This document shows, one piece after another, positions 52,468 to 61,021 of a stretch of 64,000 nt of DNA (within the stretch, counting starts at the first letter, position 1; every line of letters begins with the position of its first letter). The position numbers were made by a program, and so were the translations under genes. The stretch comes from Candidatus Chryseopegocella kryptomonas (GTDB lineage: Bacteria; Bacteroidota; Ignavibacteria; Kryptoniales; Kryptoniaceae), in contig NZ_CZVW01000009.1 of assembly GCF_001536065.1 (NCBI RefSeq), positions 1 to 64,000 of the forward strand, written 5' to 3'. The notes beneath the pieces were generated by a model. The model saw only the letters and a program-made list of their open reading frames with translations, was not told where the DNA came from and searched no databases.

Positions 52468-53172
52468 ATGTTTGAAGGAAAAAATGTCGTTGTAACAGGA
52501 GCAACTGGCGGGCTTGGTTCGGTGGTTGTTAGATATTTTCTTGAAAATGGAGCCCATGTTTTCGCAGTTTATAGAAAAGACAAAAAATTTAAACTTGTCT
52601 TCAAGGATCTGCTCAAAAATAAAAATTTGACAGGGATAAAAGCAGATATAACGGATGAAAAAGATGTTCAAAAAATTTTTAAAATTGTGAAGAAAAACGG
52701 CGGAGTTGATTTCTTGATAAATTGTGCTGGTGGATATTACGAAGGTGAGATGATCTTTGAACTTGAAGAGGAAAAATTTGATGAAATGCTTGATGTAAAT
52801 CTTCGCTCTGCTTTTTTGTGTTCTAAATGGGCTTTACGAGATATGATTCCAAAAAGATATGGAAGAATTGTGAACATTTCCGCTATGCTTGCTCTTAAAC
52901 CTTCCCCGGGAAAAGGTGCATACATAGTTTCAAAAGCAGGTTTAATTTCACTTACGGAAGTAATCGCAGAAGAAGTGAAGGATTTCAATATAACCTGCAA
53001 TGTTATATTGCCGAGTATAATTTCAACCGAAGAAAACAAAAAAAGCATGCCAGCGATGGATTTTTCACGATGGGTTGAGCCGATTGAAATTGCAAAATTA
53101 ATTTCTTTTCTCTGCTCCGAAGATGCGAAAAATATAAATGGCGCAGTCATAAAATTCCCGGGTAAAGTTTAG
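52468..53172 (+). CDS. Short-chain dehydrogenase/reductase
   Basis: The 234-residue classical SDR has the cofactor motif GATGGLG (residues 11-17), NCAGG, and the catalytic triad Ser138, Tyr152 and Lys156 (the last two in AYIVSKAG). A Lys/Arg-containing second strand (VYRKDKK) suggests NADPH preference. The substrate is unknown; FabG-like and sugar-reducing enzymes have the same layout. It lies 20 bases after thrC. Confidence 0.92.
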   Translation: MFEGKNVVVTGATGGLGSVVVRYFLENGAHVFAVYRKDKKFKLVFKDLLKNKNLTGIKADITDEKDVQKIFKIVKKNGGVDFLINCAGGYYEGEMIFELEEEKFDEMLDVNLRSAFLCSKWALRDMIPKRYGRIVNISAMLALKPSPGKGAYIVSKAGLISLTEVIAEEVKDFNITCNVILPSIISTEENKKSMPAMDFSRWVEPIEIAKLISFLCSEDAKNINGAVIKFPGKV

Positions 53173-53196
53173 AAATTTTTGAAAAACGGAATTTTT

Positions 53197-53225
53197 TTGT
53201 TAATTTTGAATGCAAAATTTAAAAT
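53197..53225 (+). promoter_or_regulatory. Candidate promoter of the transhydrogenase operon
   Basis: TTGTTA (53197-53202) and TAAAAT (53220-53225) are 17 bases apart, with the ATG of pntAA 16 bases later. Pattern only, in AT-rich DNA. Confidence 0.4.
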
Positions 53226-53240
53226 AAACAATGAGAACCT

Positions 53241-54380
53241 ATGATAAAAATCGGAGTTCCAAAGGAAACCTATCCGGGAGAAACAAGAGTAGCACTTATA
53301 CCAGCCAATGTTCCAAACTTCAAAAAGATGGGCGCAGAAATTATAGTTGAGTCCGGGGCTGGAGAAAAAGCCGGGTATCCGGATTCAGAATATCTTGAAA
53401 AAGGGGCTCAAATTGTAAAATCAAGAGAGGAAGTTTTTTCAAACGCTGATGTCATCCTTCAAGTCAGGGCTCTTGGAGCAAACCCAGTTGAAGGTAAAAA
53501 AGATATTGCTTTGCTCAAAAACGGGCAGATTTTGATTGGTTTTATGGAGCCATTCCTTGCGAAAGATTTGATTGAAGAAGTCGCACAGAAAGGGGTTATC
53601 TCTTTTGCGCTTGAACTTTTGCCAAGAACTTCAAGAGCACAAAGTATGGATGTTTTATCTTCAATGGCGACGATTTCAGGTTATAAGGCAGTTTTAATTG
53701 CTGCGAGTTATCTTCCAAAAATGTTTCCAATGTTAACAACAGCAGCTGGAACAATTTTGCCTGCGAATGTTTTCGTAATTGGTGCGGGTGTTGCTGGACT
53801 TCAAGCAATTGCAACAGCACGAAGATTGGGCGCAGTTGTAAGAGCTTACGACATAAGACCTGCAACAAAACAGGAAGTTGAAAGTTTAGGTGCGAAATTT
53901 GTTGAACTTGGGCTTGAATCTCAGGAAGCGGAAGATAAAAGAGGTTATGCAAAAGATATGGGAGAGGAATTTTACAGACGACAAAGAGAAATGCTTACAA
54001 AAGTTGTCGCTGAAAGCGATGTTGTTATATCAACTGCTTCGGTTCCGGGTAAAAAAGCACCAGTTTTGATAACCGAAGAAATGGTAAAAGGAATGAAACC
54101 GGGCTCGGTTATAGTTGATCTTTCCGCTGAAAGAGGAGGAAATTGTGAATTAACAAAACCGGGTGAAATCGTTGAAAAGTATGGTGTAAAGATCATTGGA
54201 CCGGTGAATGTCCCGGCTACTGTTCCCTATCACGCAAGTCAGATGTATTCAAAAAACATAACAAATTTTTGCTCGCTTCTAATTAAAAATGGCGAAATTA
54301 ACATTAACTTAAACGACGACATTTTATCAAGCACATTGCTAACAAAAGATGGAAAACTTACAAATTCAATTTTTGATTAA
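53241..54380 (+). CDS. pntAA: NAD(P) transhydrogenase subunit alpha, part 1
   Basis: The 379-residue product is the NAD(H)-binding domain I of proton-translocating transhydrogenase. It has the alanine-dehydrogenase-like start KETYPGETRVALIP, the RAQSMDVLSSM loop, the dinucleotide motif GAGVAGLQA and the mobile-loop region QEVESLGAKFVEL. It is separate from the membrane part, as in Rhodospirillum and Thermus and unlike the fused E. coli PntA. First gene of the pntAA-AB-B operon. Confidence 0.96.
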   Translation: MIKIGVPKETYPGETRVALIPANVPNFKKMGAEIIVESGAGEKAGYPDSEYLEKGAQIVKSREEVFSNADVILQVRALGANPVEGKKDIALLKNGQILIGFMEPFLAKDLIEEVAQKGVISFALELLPRTSRAQSMDVLSSMATISGYKAVLIAASYLPKMFPMLTTAAGTILPANVFVIGAGVAGLQAIATARRLGAVVRAYDIRPATKQEVESLGAKFVELGLESQEAEDKRGYAKDMGEEFYRRQREMLTKVVAESDVVISTASVPGKKAPVLITEEMVKGMKPGSVIVDLSAERGGNCELTKPGEIVEKYGVKIIGPVNVPATVPYHASQMYSKNITNFCSLLIKNGEININLNDDILSSTLLTKDGKLTNSIFD

Positions 54381-54402
54381 AAACAAAAAATTTTAAACGA
54401 AC

Positions 54403-54711
54403 ATGGACAGCTTCATTGCAGCGTTAACAATCTTTGTTCTTGCTATATTTGTCGGTTTTGAAGTCATAACGAAAGTTCCACCTATTCTTCACACTCCGCT
54501 GATGTCTGGATCAAATGCTATTTCTGGAATTACAATAATTGGTTCAATAATTGCAGCTGGAGCAAAATATACGACGCTTGCTGCTATACTTGGAGTTACT
54601 GCGGTTACATTTGCGACGATAAATGTTGTTGGTGGTTTTCTTGTCACGCACAGAATGCTTCAAATGTTCCAGAAACCGAAAACAGACCAAAAAGAGAAGA
54701 AAAAATCATAA
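54403..54711 (+). CDS. pntAB: NAD(P) transhydrogenase subunit alpha, part 2 (membrane)
   Basis: The 102-residue product has three to four membrane helices with the signature FEVITKVPPILHTPLMSGSNAISG in outline (KVPPILHTPLMSGSNA) and the VGGFLVTHRMLQMF end. With PntB it forms the proton channel (domain II). The Lys-rich tail is short. It lies 22 bases after pntAA. Confidence 0.96.
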   Translation: MDSFIAALTIFVLAIFVGFEVITKVPPILHTPLMSGSNAISGITIIGSIIAAGAKYTTLAAILGVTAVTFATINVVGGFLVTHRMLQMFQKPKTDQKEKKKS

Positions 54712-54733
54712 TTAAAACAAAAAAGAACCTGCT

Positions 54734-56119
54734 ATGCCACAAGCATTTGTAAATATAGCTTACCTAATTTCTTCAACTTTATTTATCTTCGCATTGAAAG
54801 GTTTATCTCATCCGAGAACAGCAGTAAGGGGAAATCTTCTTGGCGCACTTGGAATGTTAATTGCGATTGTCGTCACATTAATGGATAAATCAATCGTAAG
54901 TTATGAACTTATAATTCTTGGTTTTATTCTCGGTTCTGCAATTGGTGCAATTTCCGCTTTGAAAGTTCCGATGACATCTATGCCACAGATGGTTGCGATA
55001 TTTAATGGATTTGGTGGTGGCGCTTCAACTTTAGTTGCTGCACTTGCGTTTATTGAAGCGATTGAGCTAAATAAAGCAATGGGAACGCAGGAAACAGTTG
55101 CAACGGTTGCTTCTGGTTTGATCGGTGCTGTGACATTTTGGGGAAGTATGGTTGCATTTGCAAAGCTTGAAGGTTTGATTGAAGAAAGACCGATTAGATA
55201 CAAAGGTGAACAAATTGTAAAAATAATCTTCGCTCTTGCATCAATTATTTTTGGAATTATTTTCGGAATGGAGAAAAATATGAACTATTACTGGTATCTT
55301 GTTGCGACATCATCAATTCTTGGTGTCTTGCTCACGATCCCAATTGGTGGAGCGGATATGCCTGTTGTTATTTCACTTTTAAACTCGTATTCGGGACTTG
55401 CTGCGTGCGCAACTGGTTTCGTCTTAAACAATAATGTTTTAATTATCTCTGGTTCGCTTGTTGGTGCATCCGGAATTATACTGACAAATCTTATGTGCAA
55501 AGCAATGAACAGGTCTCTTACAAATGTTTTGTTTGGTGGATTTGGTGAAATAGTTGCGGAAACAGATGAAGATAAGGTCTATGGAGGCAAGATAAAATCA
55601 GCAAGCCCGGAAGAAATTGCAATGTTGCTTGAAAATGCAAGACGTGTCGTTATAGTCCCCGGATATGGAATGGCTGTTTCACAAGCCCAATTTGCAGTCC
55701 GAGACCTTATGAAAGTTCTTGAATCAAAGGGAATTGAAGTTGAATTTGCAATTCACCCAGTCGCTGGAAGAATGCCCGGACATATGAATGTCCTTCTTGC
55801 GGAGGCAAATATACCTTATGAAAAGCTTAAAGAAATGGACGAAATAAATCCAACTTTTGAGCAAACGGATGTGTCAATTGTAATTGGAGCAAATGATGTT
55901 GTGAATCCGCTTGCAAGAACTGATTCAAACAGCCCAATCGCAGGAATGCCTATTCTTGATGTTGATAAATCAAAAACCGTCGTTGTTATAAAAAGAAGTT
56001 TAGCGCCCGGATTTGCTGGGATACCAAATCCGCTTTTTGCAGCTGATAACACTTTGATGTTATTTGGAGACGCAAAGAAAATGGTTCAGGAATTGATAAA
56101 TGCTTTAAAAGAGTCATAA
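54734..56119 (+). CDS. pntB: NAD(P) transhydrogenase subunit beta
   Basis: The 461-residue product has about nine membrane helices (residues 1-260) and the NADP(H)-binding domain III with VPGYGMAVSQAQ, HPVAGRMPGHMNVLLAEA, GANDVVNPLAR and SLAPGFAGIPNPLF. The enzyme uses the proton gradient to reduce NADP+ with NADH. A strong terminator follows 21 bases after the stop. Confidence 0.97.
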   Translation: MPQAFVNIAYLISSTLFIFALKGLSHPRTAVRGNLLGALGMLIAIVVTLMDKSIVSYELIILGFILGSAIGAISALKVPMTSMPQMVAIFNGFGGGASTLVAALAFIEAIELNKAMGTQETVATVASGLIGAVTFWGSMVAFAKLEGLIEERPIRYKGEQIVKIIFALASIIFGIIFGMEKNMNYYWYLVATSSILGVLLTIPIGGADMPVVISLLNSYSGLAACATGFVLNNNVLIISGSLVGASGIILTNLMCKAMNRSLTNVLFGGFGEIVAETDEDKVYGGKIKSASPEEIAMLLENARRVVIVPGYGMAVSQAQFAVRDLMKVLESKGIEVEFAIHPVAGRMPGHMNVLLAEANIPYEKLKEMDEINPTFEQTDVSIVIGANDVVNPLARTDSNSPIAGMPILDVDKSKTVVVIKRSLAPGFAGIPNPLFAADNTLMLFGDAKKMVQELINALKES

Positions 56120-56140
56120 TTTGAATTTGAACTTTGAAAG

Positions 56141-56162
56141 ATCCCCGACATATGTCGGGGAT
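56141..56162 (+). terminator. Rho-independent terminator after pntB
   Basis: ATCCCCGACATATGTCGGGGAT in outline: an 11-bp perfect palindrome (56141-56162), followed by TTTTTG. It closes the pnt operon. Confidence 0.9.
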
Positions 56163-56191
56163 TTTTTGTTTTTGAACGACTTAACAAATTT

Positions 56192-56220
56192 TTGAAGATA
56201 AGCGGGGAAAAATTTAAATT
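56192..56220 (+). promoter_or_regulatory. Candidate promoter for the DUF3467-GH57 gene pair
   Basis: TTGAAG (56192-56197) and TAAATT (56215-56220) are 17 bases apart, right after the pnt terminator and 14 bases before the ATG at 56235. Pattern only. Confidence 0.4.
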
Positions 56221-56234
56221 AAAAATAAAAAGCC

Positions 56235-56534
56235 ATGACAGAACAACCAATACCACAGCAAATTAACATTGAACTTGGTGAGAAAGAAGCAGAAGGAATC
56301 TATTCAAATCTTGCAATCATAACTCACTCCCCTGCTGAATTTGTAATTGACTTCACACGAATTTTGCCCGGTGTCCCAAAGGCAAAGGTCTTTGCAAGAA
56401 TAATTATGACACCGCAACATGCAAAACTTCTTTTAAAAGCGCTTGATGAAAACATAAAAAAGTATGAAGCAACTTTCGGAGAAATAAAAATCTTTGGGGA
56501 ATCAGATCAAAAAATGCTTGGCTTTAAACCTTAA
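56235..56534 (+). CDS. DUF3467 domain protein, 99 aa
   Basis: The protein matches DUF3467: INIELGEKEAEGIYSNLAIITHS, then FVIDFTRILPGVPKAKVFARIIMTP, and the helix HAKLLLKALDENIKKYE. It is small, soluble and of unknown function; it is common in Bacteroidota and near diverse genes. The branching-enzyme gene follows after 19 bases. Confidence 0.9.
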   Translation: MTEQPIPQQINIELGEKEAEGIYSNLAIITHSPAEFVIDFTRILPGVPKAKVFARIIMTPQHAKLLLKALDENIKKYEATFGEIKIFGESDQKMLGFKP

Positions 56535-56553
56535 CAAAATTGCGGAGGTTACA

Positions 56554-58281
56554 ATGTTTGGATATTTTGTTCTTGTCCTTCACACACACCTGCCTTATGT
56601 AATTGGGCATGGACGATGGCCACACGGAATGGATTGGCTCAACGAAGCAGCAAGCGAATGTTATATCCCATTGCTAAATGTCTTCAACGAATTAAAAAGA
56701 GAAAATGTCAATTTCAAAATTACGATCAACATTTCACCAATTCTTGCAGAGCAACTTTCAAGCAGAGATTTCGTTGAAGAGTTTTTGCAATATCTTGATA
56801 TGAGGATAAAACTTGCAGAACAAGACGAAATTGAATTCACAAGAACAGGGCGAAAAAATCTCGCAAAAATTGCAAAGTTCTGGAAAGAATACTACCAAAA
56901 CATAAAAGAAAGCTTCAACGATGAATATAACCAAGATTTAATCTCTGCATTCAGACATCTTCAAGATGAAGGGCATATTGAAGTAATTACCTGTGCAGCA
57001 ACGCATGGTTATCTCCCGCTTCTTGCGCTTGATACAAGTGTTCAAGCTCAGATTAAACTTGGTGTAAAGGTTTATGAGAAATACTTTGGCAGAAAACCAA
57101 AAGGAATATGGTTGCCAGAGTGCGCCTATAGACCTGCGTATAAATGGAAAATGCCGGTCCAGCCAGAGCAGAACTTAACAGAGACAGAATATGAAAGGAA
57201 AGGCATAGATGAATTTTTATCCGAAAACGGAATTGAATTTTTCTTTTTTGATACCGCAACCTTGAAAGGTGGGAAAACGATCGGAGTTTATATTGAGAGA
57301 TTTGAGGGATTGCGAAAACTTTGGGAACAATTTGAATCACAGGTCAAATACCGACCCGAGGAAGAAAAATCACCATATGAGATTTATCTTGTAAGTTCAG
57401 GCAAACCTGGGAAAAAACCTGTTGCAGTTTTAACACGAGACCCTAAAACAGGTCTTCAGGTCTGGAGCGGAGAATGGGGTTATCCGGGAGATGGTTGGTA
57501 TCTTGATTTTCACAAGAAAAAATTTCCAAGTGGATTGAGATACTGGCGTGTTACGAATTCAAAAGCTGACCTTGCGGATAAACTTGAATATGAAATTGAA
57601 AAAGTTGAAGAACGTCTTGAGGAAAATTCTTCACACTTCGTTGAATTAATCACAACAACGCTCAAAGAATATTTTGAACAAACAGGAAAGCCGGGAGTTT
57701 TAACCGCACCGTATGATACGGAACTATTTGGACATTGGTGGTTTGAAGGACCAAGATTTTTAAAAAAGGTCTTTCAAAAGTTGAGCAAATCAGAAGTTGT
57801 AAAGCCAGCAACTGCTTCAGAAGCAATTGAAAAACTTAAACCTTCAACTGTCATTTCGCTTCCCGAAGGTTCTTGGGGAGAGGGCGGTTATCACTACATA
57901 TGGCTTAATAAGGACACAGAATGGACTTGGCGTCACATTTATCCAAATGAATTTAAAATGAAAGAACTTGCAAAAAAATACGCTGATTCAAAAGATGAAA
58001 AATTGATCTTTATGTTAAAGCAACTTGCAAGGGAACTTTTGCTCCTGCAAGCATCGGACTGGCAATTTTTAATCTCAACAATTTCAGCTCGTGATTACGC
58101 AGAAGCAAGGATTATCCTTCACAACGAAAATTTCACAAGAATCGCAAATATAATTGAAAATTATGTCGCAACTGGCGAGTTAAGTTTTGAGGACTGGAAC
58201 TTTGTCGTTGAATGCGCTGAAAAAGATAATGTTTTTGACGATATTGATTTGAAATGGTGGGCAGATGTTGAATTTCCGTAA
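56554..58281 (+). CDS. GH57-family glucan branching enzyme-like glycosidase
   Basis: The 575-residue protein is a family GH57 alpha-glucan enzyme of the 1,4-alpha-glucan branching type. It has the conserved HTHLPYV, the probable catalytic nucleophile Glu189 in WLPECAYRP and the acid Asp388 in YDTELFGHWWFEGP, and a C-terminal helical domain. The ATG at 56554 has GGAGG six bases upstream and places HTHLPYVIGHG at the expected distance from the N-terminus. It would make alpha-1,6 branches in glycogen. No other glycogen genes are present here. Confidence 0.92.
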   Translation: MFGYFVLVLHTHLPYVIGHGRWPHGMDWLNEAASECYIPLLNVFNELKRENVNFKITINISPILAEQLSSRDFVEEFLQYLDMRIKLAEQDEIEFTRTGRKNLAKIAKFWKEYYQNIKESFNDEYNQDLISAFRHLQDEGHIEVITCAATHGYLPLLALDTSVQAQIKLGVKVYEKYFGRKPKGIWLPECAYRPAYKWKMPVQPEQNLTETEYERKGIDEFLSENGIEFFFFDTATLKGGKTIGVYIERFEGLRKLWEQFESQVKYRPEEEKSPYEIYLVSSGKPGKKPVAVLTRDPKTGLQVWSGEWGYPGDGWYLDFHKKKFPSGLRYWRVTNSKADLADKLEYEIEKVEERLEENSSHFVELITTTLKEYFEQTGKPGVLTAPYDTELFGHWWFEGPRFLKKVFQKLSKSEVVKPATASEAIEKLKPSTVISLPEGSWGEGGYHYIWLNKDTEWTWRHIYPNEFKMKELAKKYADSKDEKLIFMLKQLARELLLLQASDWQFLISTISARDYAEARIILHNENFTRIANIIENYVATGELSFEDWNFVVECAEKDNVFDDIDLKWWADVEFP

Positions 58282-58307
58282 TTTGAATTTTTTTATTAAT
58301 TTAACTT

Positions 58308-58323
58308 TGGCACGATAATTGAT
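58308..58323 (+). promoter_or_regulatory. Sigma-54-like promoter element before DUF3109-rpoN
   Basis: TTGGCACG at 58307-58314 matches the -24 element of sigma-54 promoters fully, and after four bases TTGAT (58319-58323) matches the -12 element TTGC[AT] except for A in place of C. The spacing between GG and the -12 dinucleotide is correct. It lies 15 bases before the DUF3109 start codon. The imperfect -12 element makes this a suggestion. Confidence 0.4.
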
Positions 58324-58337
58324 AAAATCAAATTATT

Positions 58338-58934
58338 ATGAGCGGTAAAGCGATATTCATAGATGGAATTTTTATTGACCCCGAGATTGCAAATTCGTAT
58401 TTCGCCTGTGATATTGAAAAGTGCAAAGGGGCTTGTTGCTTTATGGAAGGTGAATATGGAGCGCCACTGCTTGAAGAGGAAATTGACCTCATAAAAAATT
58501 CTCTATCTGTTGTGAAGAAATATCTGCCAGAAAAAAATGTTAAGTTCATTGAAGAAAATGGATTTTTTGAAAAAACTGAAATTGGATATTCAACCAAGTG
58601 CATCAATAATCGTGAATGTGTCTTCGTTTTCTGGGAGAATGGGATTGCAAGATGTTCTTTTGAAAAGGCATTTTTAAACGGAGAAATTTCTTTTAGAAAA
58701 CCTGTATCTTGTCATCTCTTCCCTTTGAGAAATTACAGTTTAAATGGAGCTCTTGTCGGTGGAGATGTTTTAAAATATGTTAAAATTTCAGAGTGCAAAC
58801 CTGCAATTAAAAAAGGCGAACGAGAAAAAATAAAACTTTACGAATTCCTTAAACCTGCTCTCACAAGACACTTTGGACAGGAATGGTTCAATAAAATGGT
58901 TAAAATTTTTGAATCACTAAACAACGGGAGGTGA
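58338..58934 (+). CDS. DUF3109 family cysteine-rich protein
   Basis: The 198-residue protein matches DUF3109. Its conserved cysteines occur in CDIEKCKGACCFMEGEYGAP, KCINNRECVFVF, ARCSFEKA and PVSCHLFPLRNY. The pattern is related to YkgJ-type zinc or iron-sulfur proteins. It is found mostly in Bacteroidota. The gene lies seven bases before rpoN, and the rpoN ribosome-binding site GGGAGG overlaps its last codons, so the two are co-transcribed. Confidence 0.92.
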   Translation: MSGKAIFIDGIFIDPEIANSYFACDIEKCKGACCFMEGEYGAPLLEEEIDLIKNSLSVVKKYLPEKNVKFIEENGFFEKTEIGYSTKCINNRECVFVFWENGIARCSFEKAFLNGEISFRKPVSCHLFPLRNYSLNGALVGGDVLKYVKISECKPAIKKGEREKIKLYEFLKPALTRHFGQEWFNKMVKIFESLNNGR

Positions 58935-58940
58935 AGCAAG

Positions 58941-60429
58941 GTGTTAAAATACAGACAATATCAAACCTTACAACAAAAATTAACCCCGCAACAAATTCAA
59001 TACCTCAAGCTCCTTCAAATCCCAATCGTCCAGCTTGAACAAAAAATCAAAGAAGAACTTGAACAAAATCCATTTCTTGAAGAGGGACTTGAACAATCAA
59101 TTGAAGAAATGCTTGACCTTGAGCTGTCGGATAATCAAGAACTTGATCAAGCGGTTAAAGAAGAGCTAAAAGAAGAATATGAAGAGTTAACCGAAGAACC
59201 TCTTCCGAAGCCAGAAGAAGAATTCACACTTGAAGATTTCATGCGAAGTTATGAGGATGAAGAAGCCACTATCCCGAAAACAAAAGATGTAATTGGGGAG
59301 GACCTTGAAGATGAATTACCGTGGCAACCTCCAGCCGTTGAAACGCTTGAAGAAAAACTCCTTGAGCAACTTGCACCGATTGCAAACGAGAAAGAGATGA
59401 GAATCGCTGAGGAAATTCTCGGAAACATAAACGAAGATGGATATCTTATAAGAAGCGTTGAAGAGATAGCGGAAGATTTACGGCTTGGAGAAAAAATGGA
59501 GGTGACAGCTGAAGAAGTTGAGGAAGTGTTAAGAAAAATTCAACGTCTTGATCCGCCAGGGATTGGAGCAAGAGATTTAAAAGAGTGTCTCCTCGTTCAA
59601 CTTGAAGTTGGAGATTTCCCGGAGGATAGAAAAAATCTGGCGATTAGAATTTTAAATGAAGCGTATGATGACTTTATGAAAAAAAAGATATGATGAACTG
59701 ATGAAAAGATTTGGTTTAAGCGAGCAAAGACTGAAAGAGGTAATTCAGATAATTCAGCGTTTGAATCCGAAACCTGGCGAAGGAAAAGCGATAATTCAAG
59801 AATACATCGTCCCCGACTTTATCGTTGAACGAATTGGAGATGATTTTGTTATAACTCTAAACGAGAAAAGCGTGCCGATGATTCGCATCAATAGAACTTA
59901 TTACAATCTCTTTAAAAAGCAAAAGAATTTGAGCCCGGAATTGAAAGAGGAGATAAAAAAACAATTTTCAAGAGCAAAATGGTTTGTTGCGTCAATTTAT
60001 CAAAGGAGAGAAACTCTTTTGAAGATAATGCGTGCGATCGTTGAGTTGCAAAGGGAGTTTTTTGAAACAGGCGAAGGTTTAAAACCTATGATTTACAAAG
60101 ATGTAGCTGAAAAAGCTGGGGTTGACATTTCAACAGTAAGCAGAGCGGTTAATCAAAAATATGTGCAGACAGATTTTGGAATTTACAAATTGAGAGATCT
60201 TTTCAGCGAAAAAATTAACACCGCAGATGGCGGTGAAGTTTCAAACAAAGAAATAAAAGAAAAGATAAAAGAGATAATCGCTCAGGAAGATCCCAAAAAA
60301 CCTTTGAGCGACGATCAAATTGCTGAAATTTTACGCTCACAGGGATATAACATTGCAAGAAGAACCGTTGCAAAATACAGAGATCAGCTCGGGATTCCAA
60401 CAGCAAGATTAAGAAAAAGAATTGAATAA
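58941..60429 (+). CDS. rpoN: RNA polymerase sigma-54 factor, reading frame interrupted at an A8 run
   Basis: Sigma-54 directs RNA polymerase to -24/-12 promoters. The first frame (GTG start at 58941, ribosome-binding site GGGAGG) holds the Gln-rich region I ([20 protein letters not shown]), the acidic region II and half of the core-binding domain. It ends at a TGA at 59691-59693 right after ATG-A8-G (A8 at 59679-59686). If the run is read as seven A's, the frame joins the second part without loss ([17 protein letters not shown]...), which has the DNA-binding helix-turn-helix ([15 protein letters not shown]) and the RpoN box ARRTVAKYR near the end. The joined protein has about 495 residues, full length for the family. 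Both halves are fully conserved, which speaks against an old pseudogene; slippage or sequence error is likely. Confidence 0.93.
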
Positions 60430-60988
60430 AAACAAATTTTCGGATAAATCAGTGGAAAAAATTATAAAATCAACAACGATACTTGGCTTAATTCACAACG
60501 GACAAGCAGTTATGGGTGGCGATGGTCAAGTAACTCTTTCAGATACGATAATGAAACACGGTGCTAAAAAAGTTAGAAAAATTTACAATAATAAGATACT
60601 AGTTGGATTTGCAGGCGCTTCGGCTGATGCCCTCGCGCTTATGGAAAGATTTGAAGCAAAGCTTGAACAATACAAAGGCAATTTGCTACGCGCTGCAACA
60701 GAACTTGCAAAAGATTGGAGAATGGATAAATACCTAAGACGCCTTGAAGCCCTTCTGGCTGTAATGGATAAAGAAAATGCTCTCATAATTTCAGGAACAG
60801 GTGATGTCATTGAACCTGATGATAAAATCGTCGCAATTGGCTCTGGCGGAAGTTATGCGCTTGCAGCAGCAAGAGTTCTTGTTAAACATTCAAACTTAAC
60901 AGCACGGCAAATTGTTGAAGAATCCCTTAAAGTTGCTGCAGACATTTGTATCTACACAAACCATAACATCGTTATAGAAGAACTGTAA
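60422..60988 (+). CDS. hslV: ATP-dependent protease subunit HslV
   Basis: HslV is the proteolytic core of the two-component HslUV protease. The 188-residue product has the N-terminal-nucleophile start [22 protein letters not shown], so Thr18 should become the catalytic first residue after removal of a propeptide. [12 protein letters not shown] and [15 protein letters not shown] complete the beta-subunit fold. The TTG at 60422 overlaps the rpoN end by eight bases; a GTG at 60452 would give a shorter, more usual propeptide (MEKIIKS) and is a real alternative. HslU follows 33 bases later. Confidence 0.95.
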   Translation: MNKNKFSDKSVEKIIKSTTILGLIHNGQAVMGGDGQVTLSDTIMKHGAKKVRKIYNNKILVGFAGASADALALMERFEAKLEQYKGNLLRAATELAKDWRMDKYLRRLEALLAVMDKENALIISGTGDVIEPDDKIVAIGSGGSYALAAARVLVKHSNLTARQIVEESLKVAADICIYTNHNIVIEEL

Positions 60989-61021
60989 AAAAATTTCAAA
61001 ACAAAAACTCACAAAACGAAA

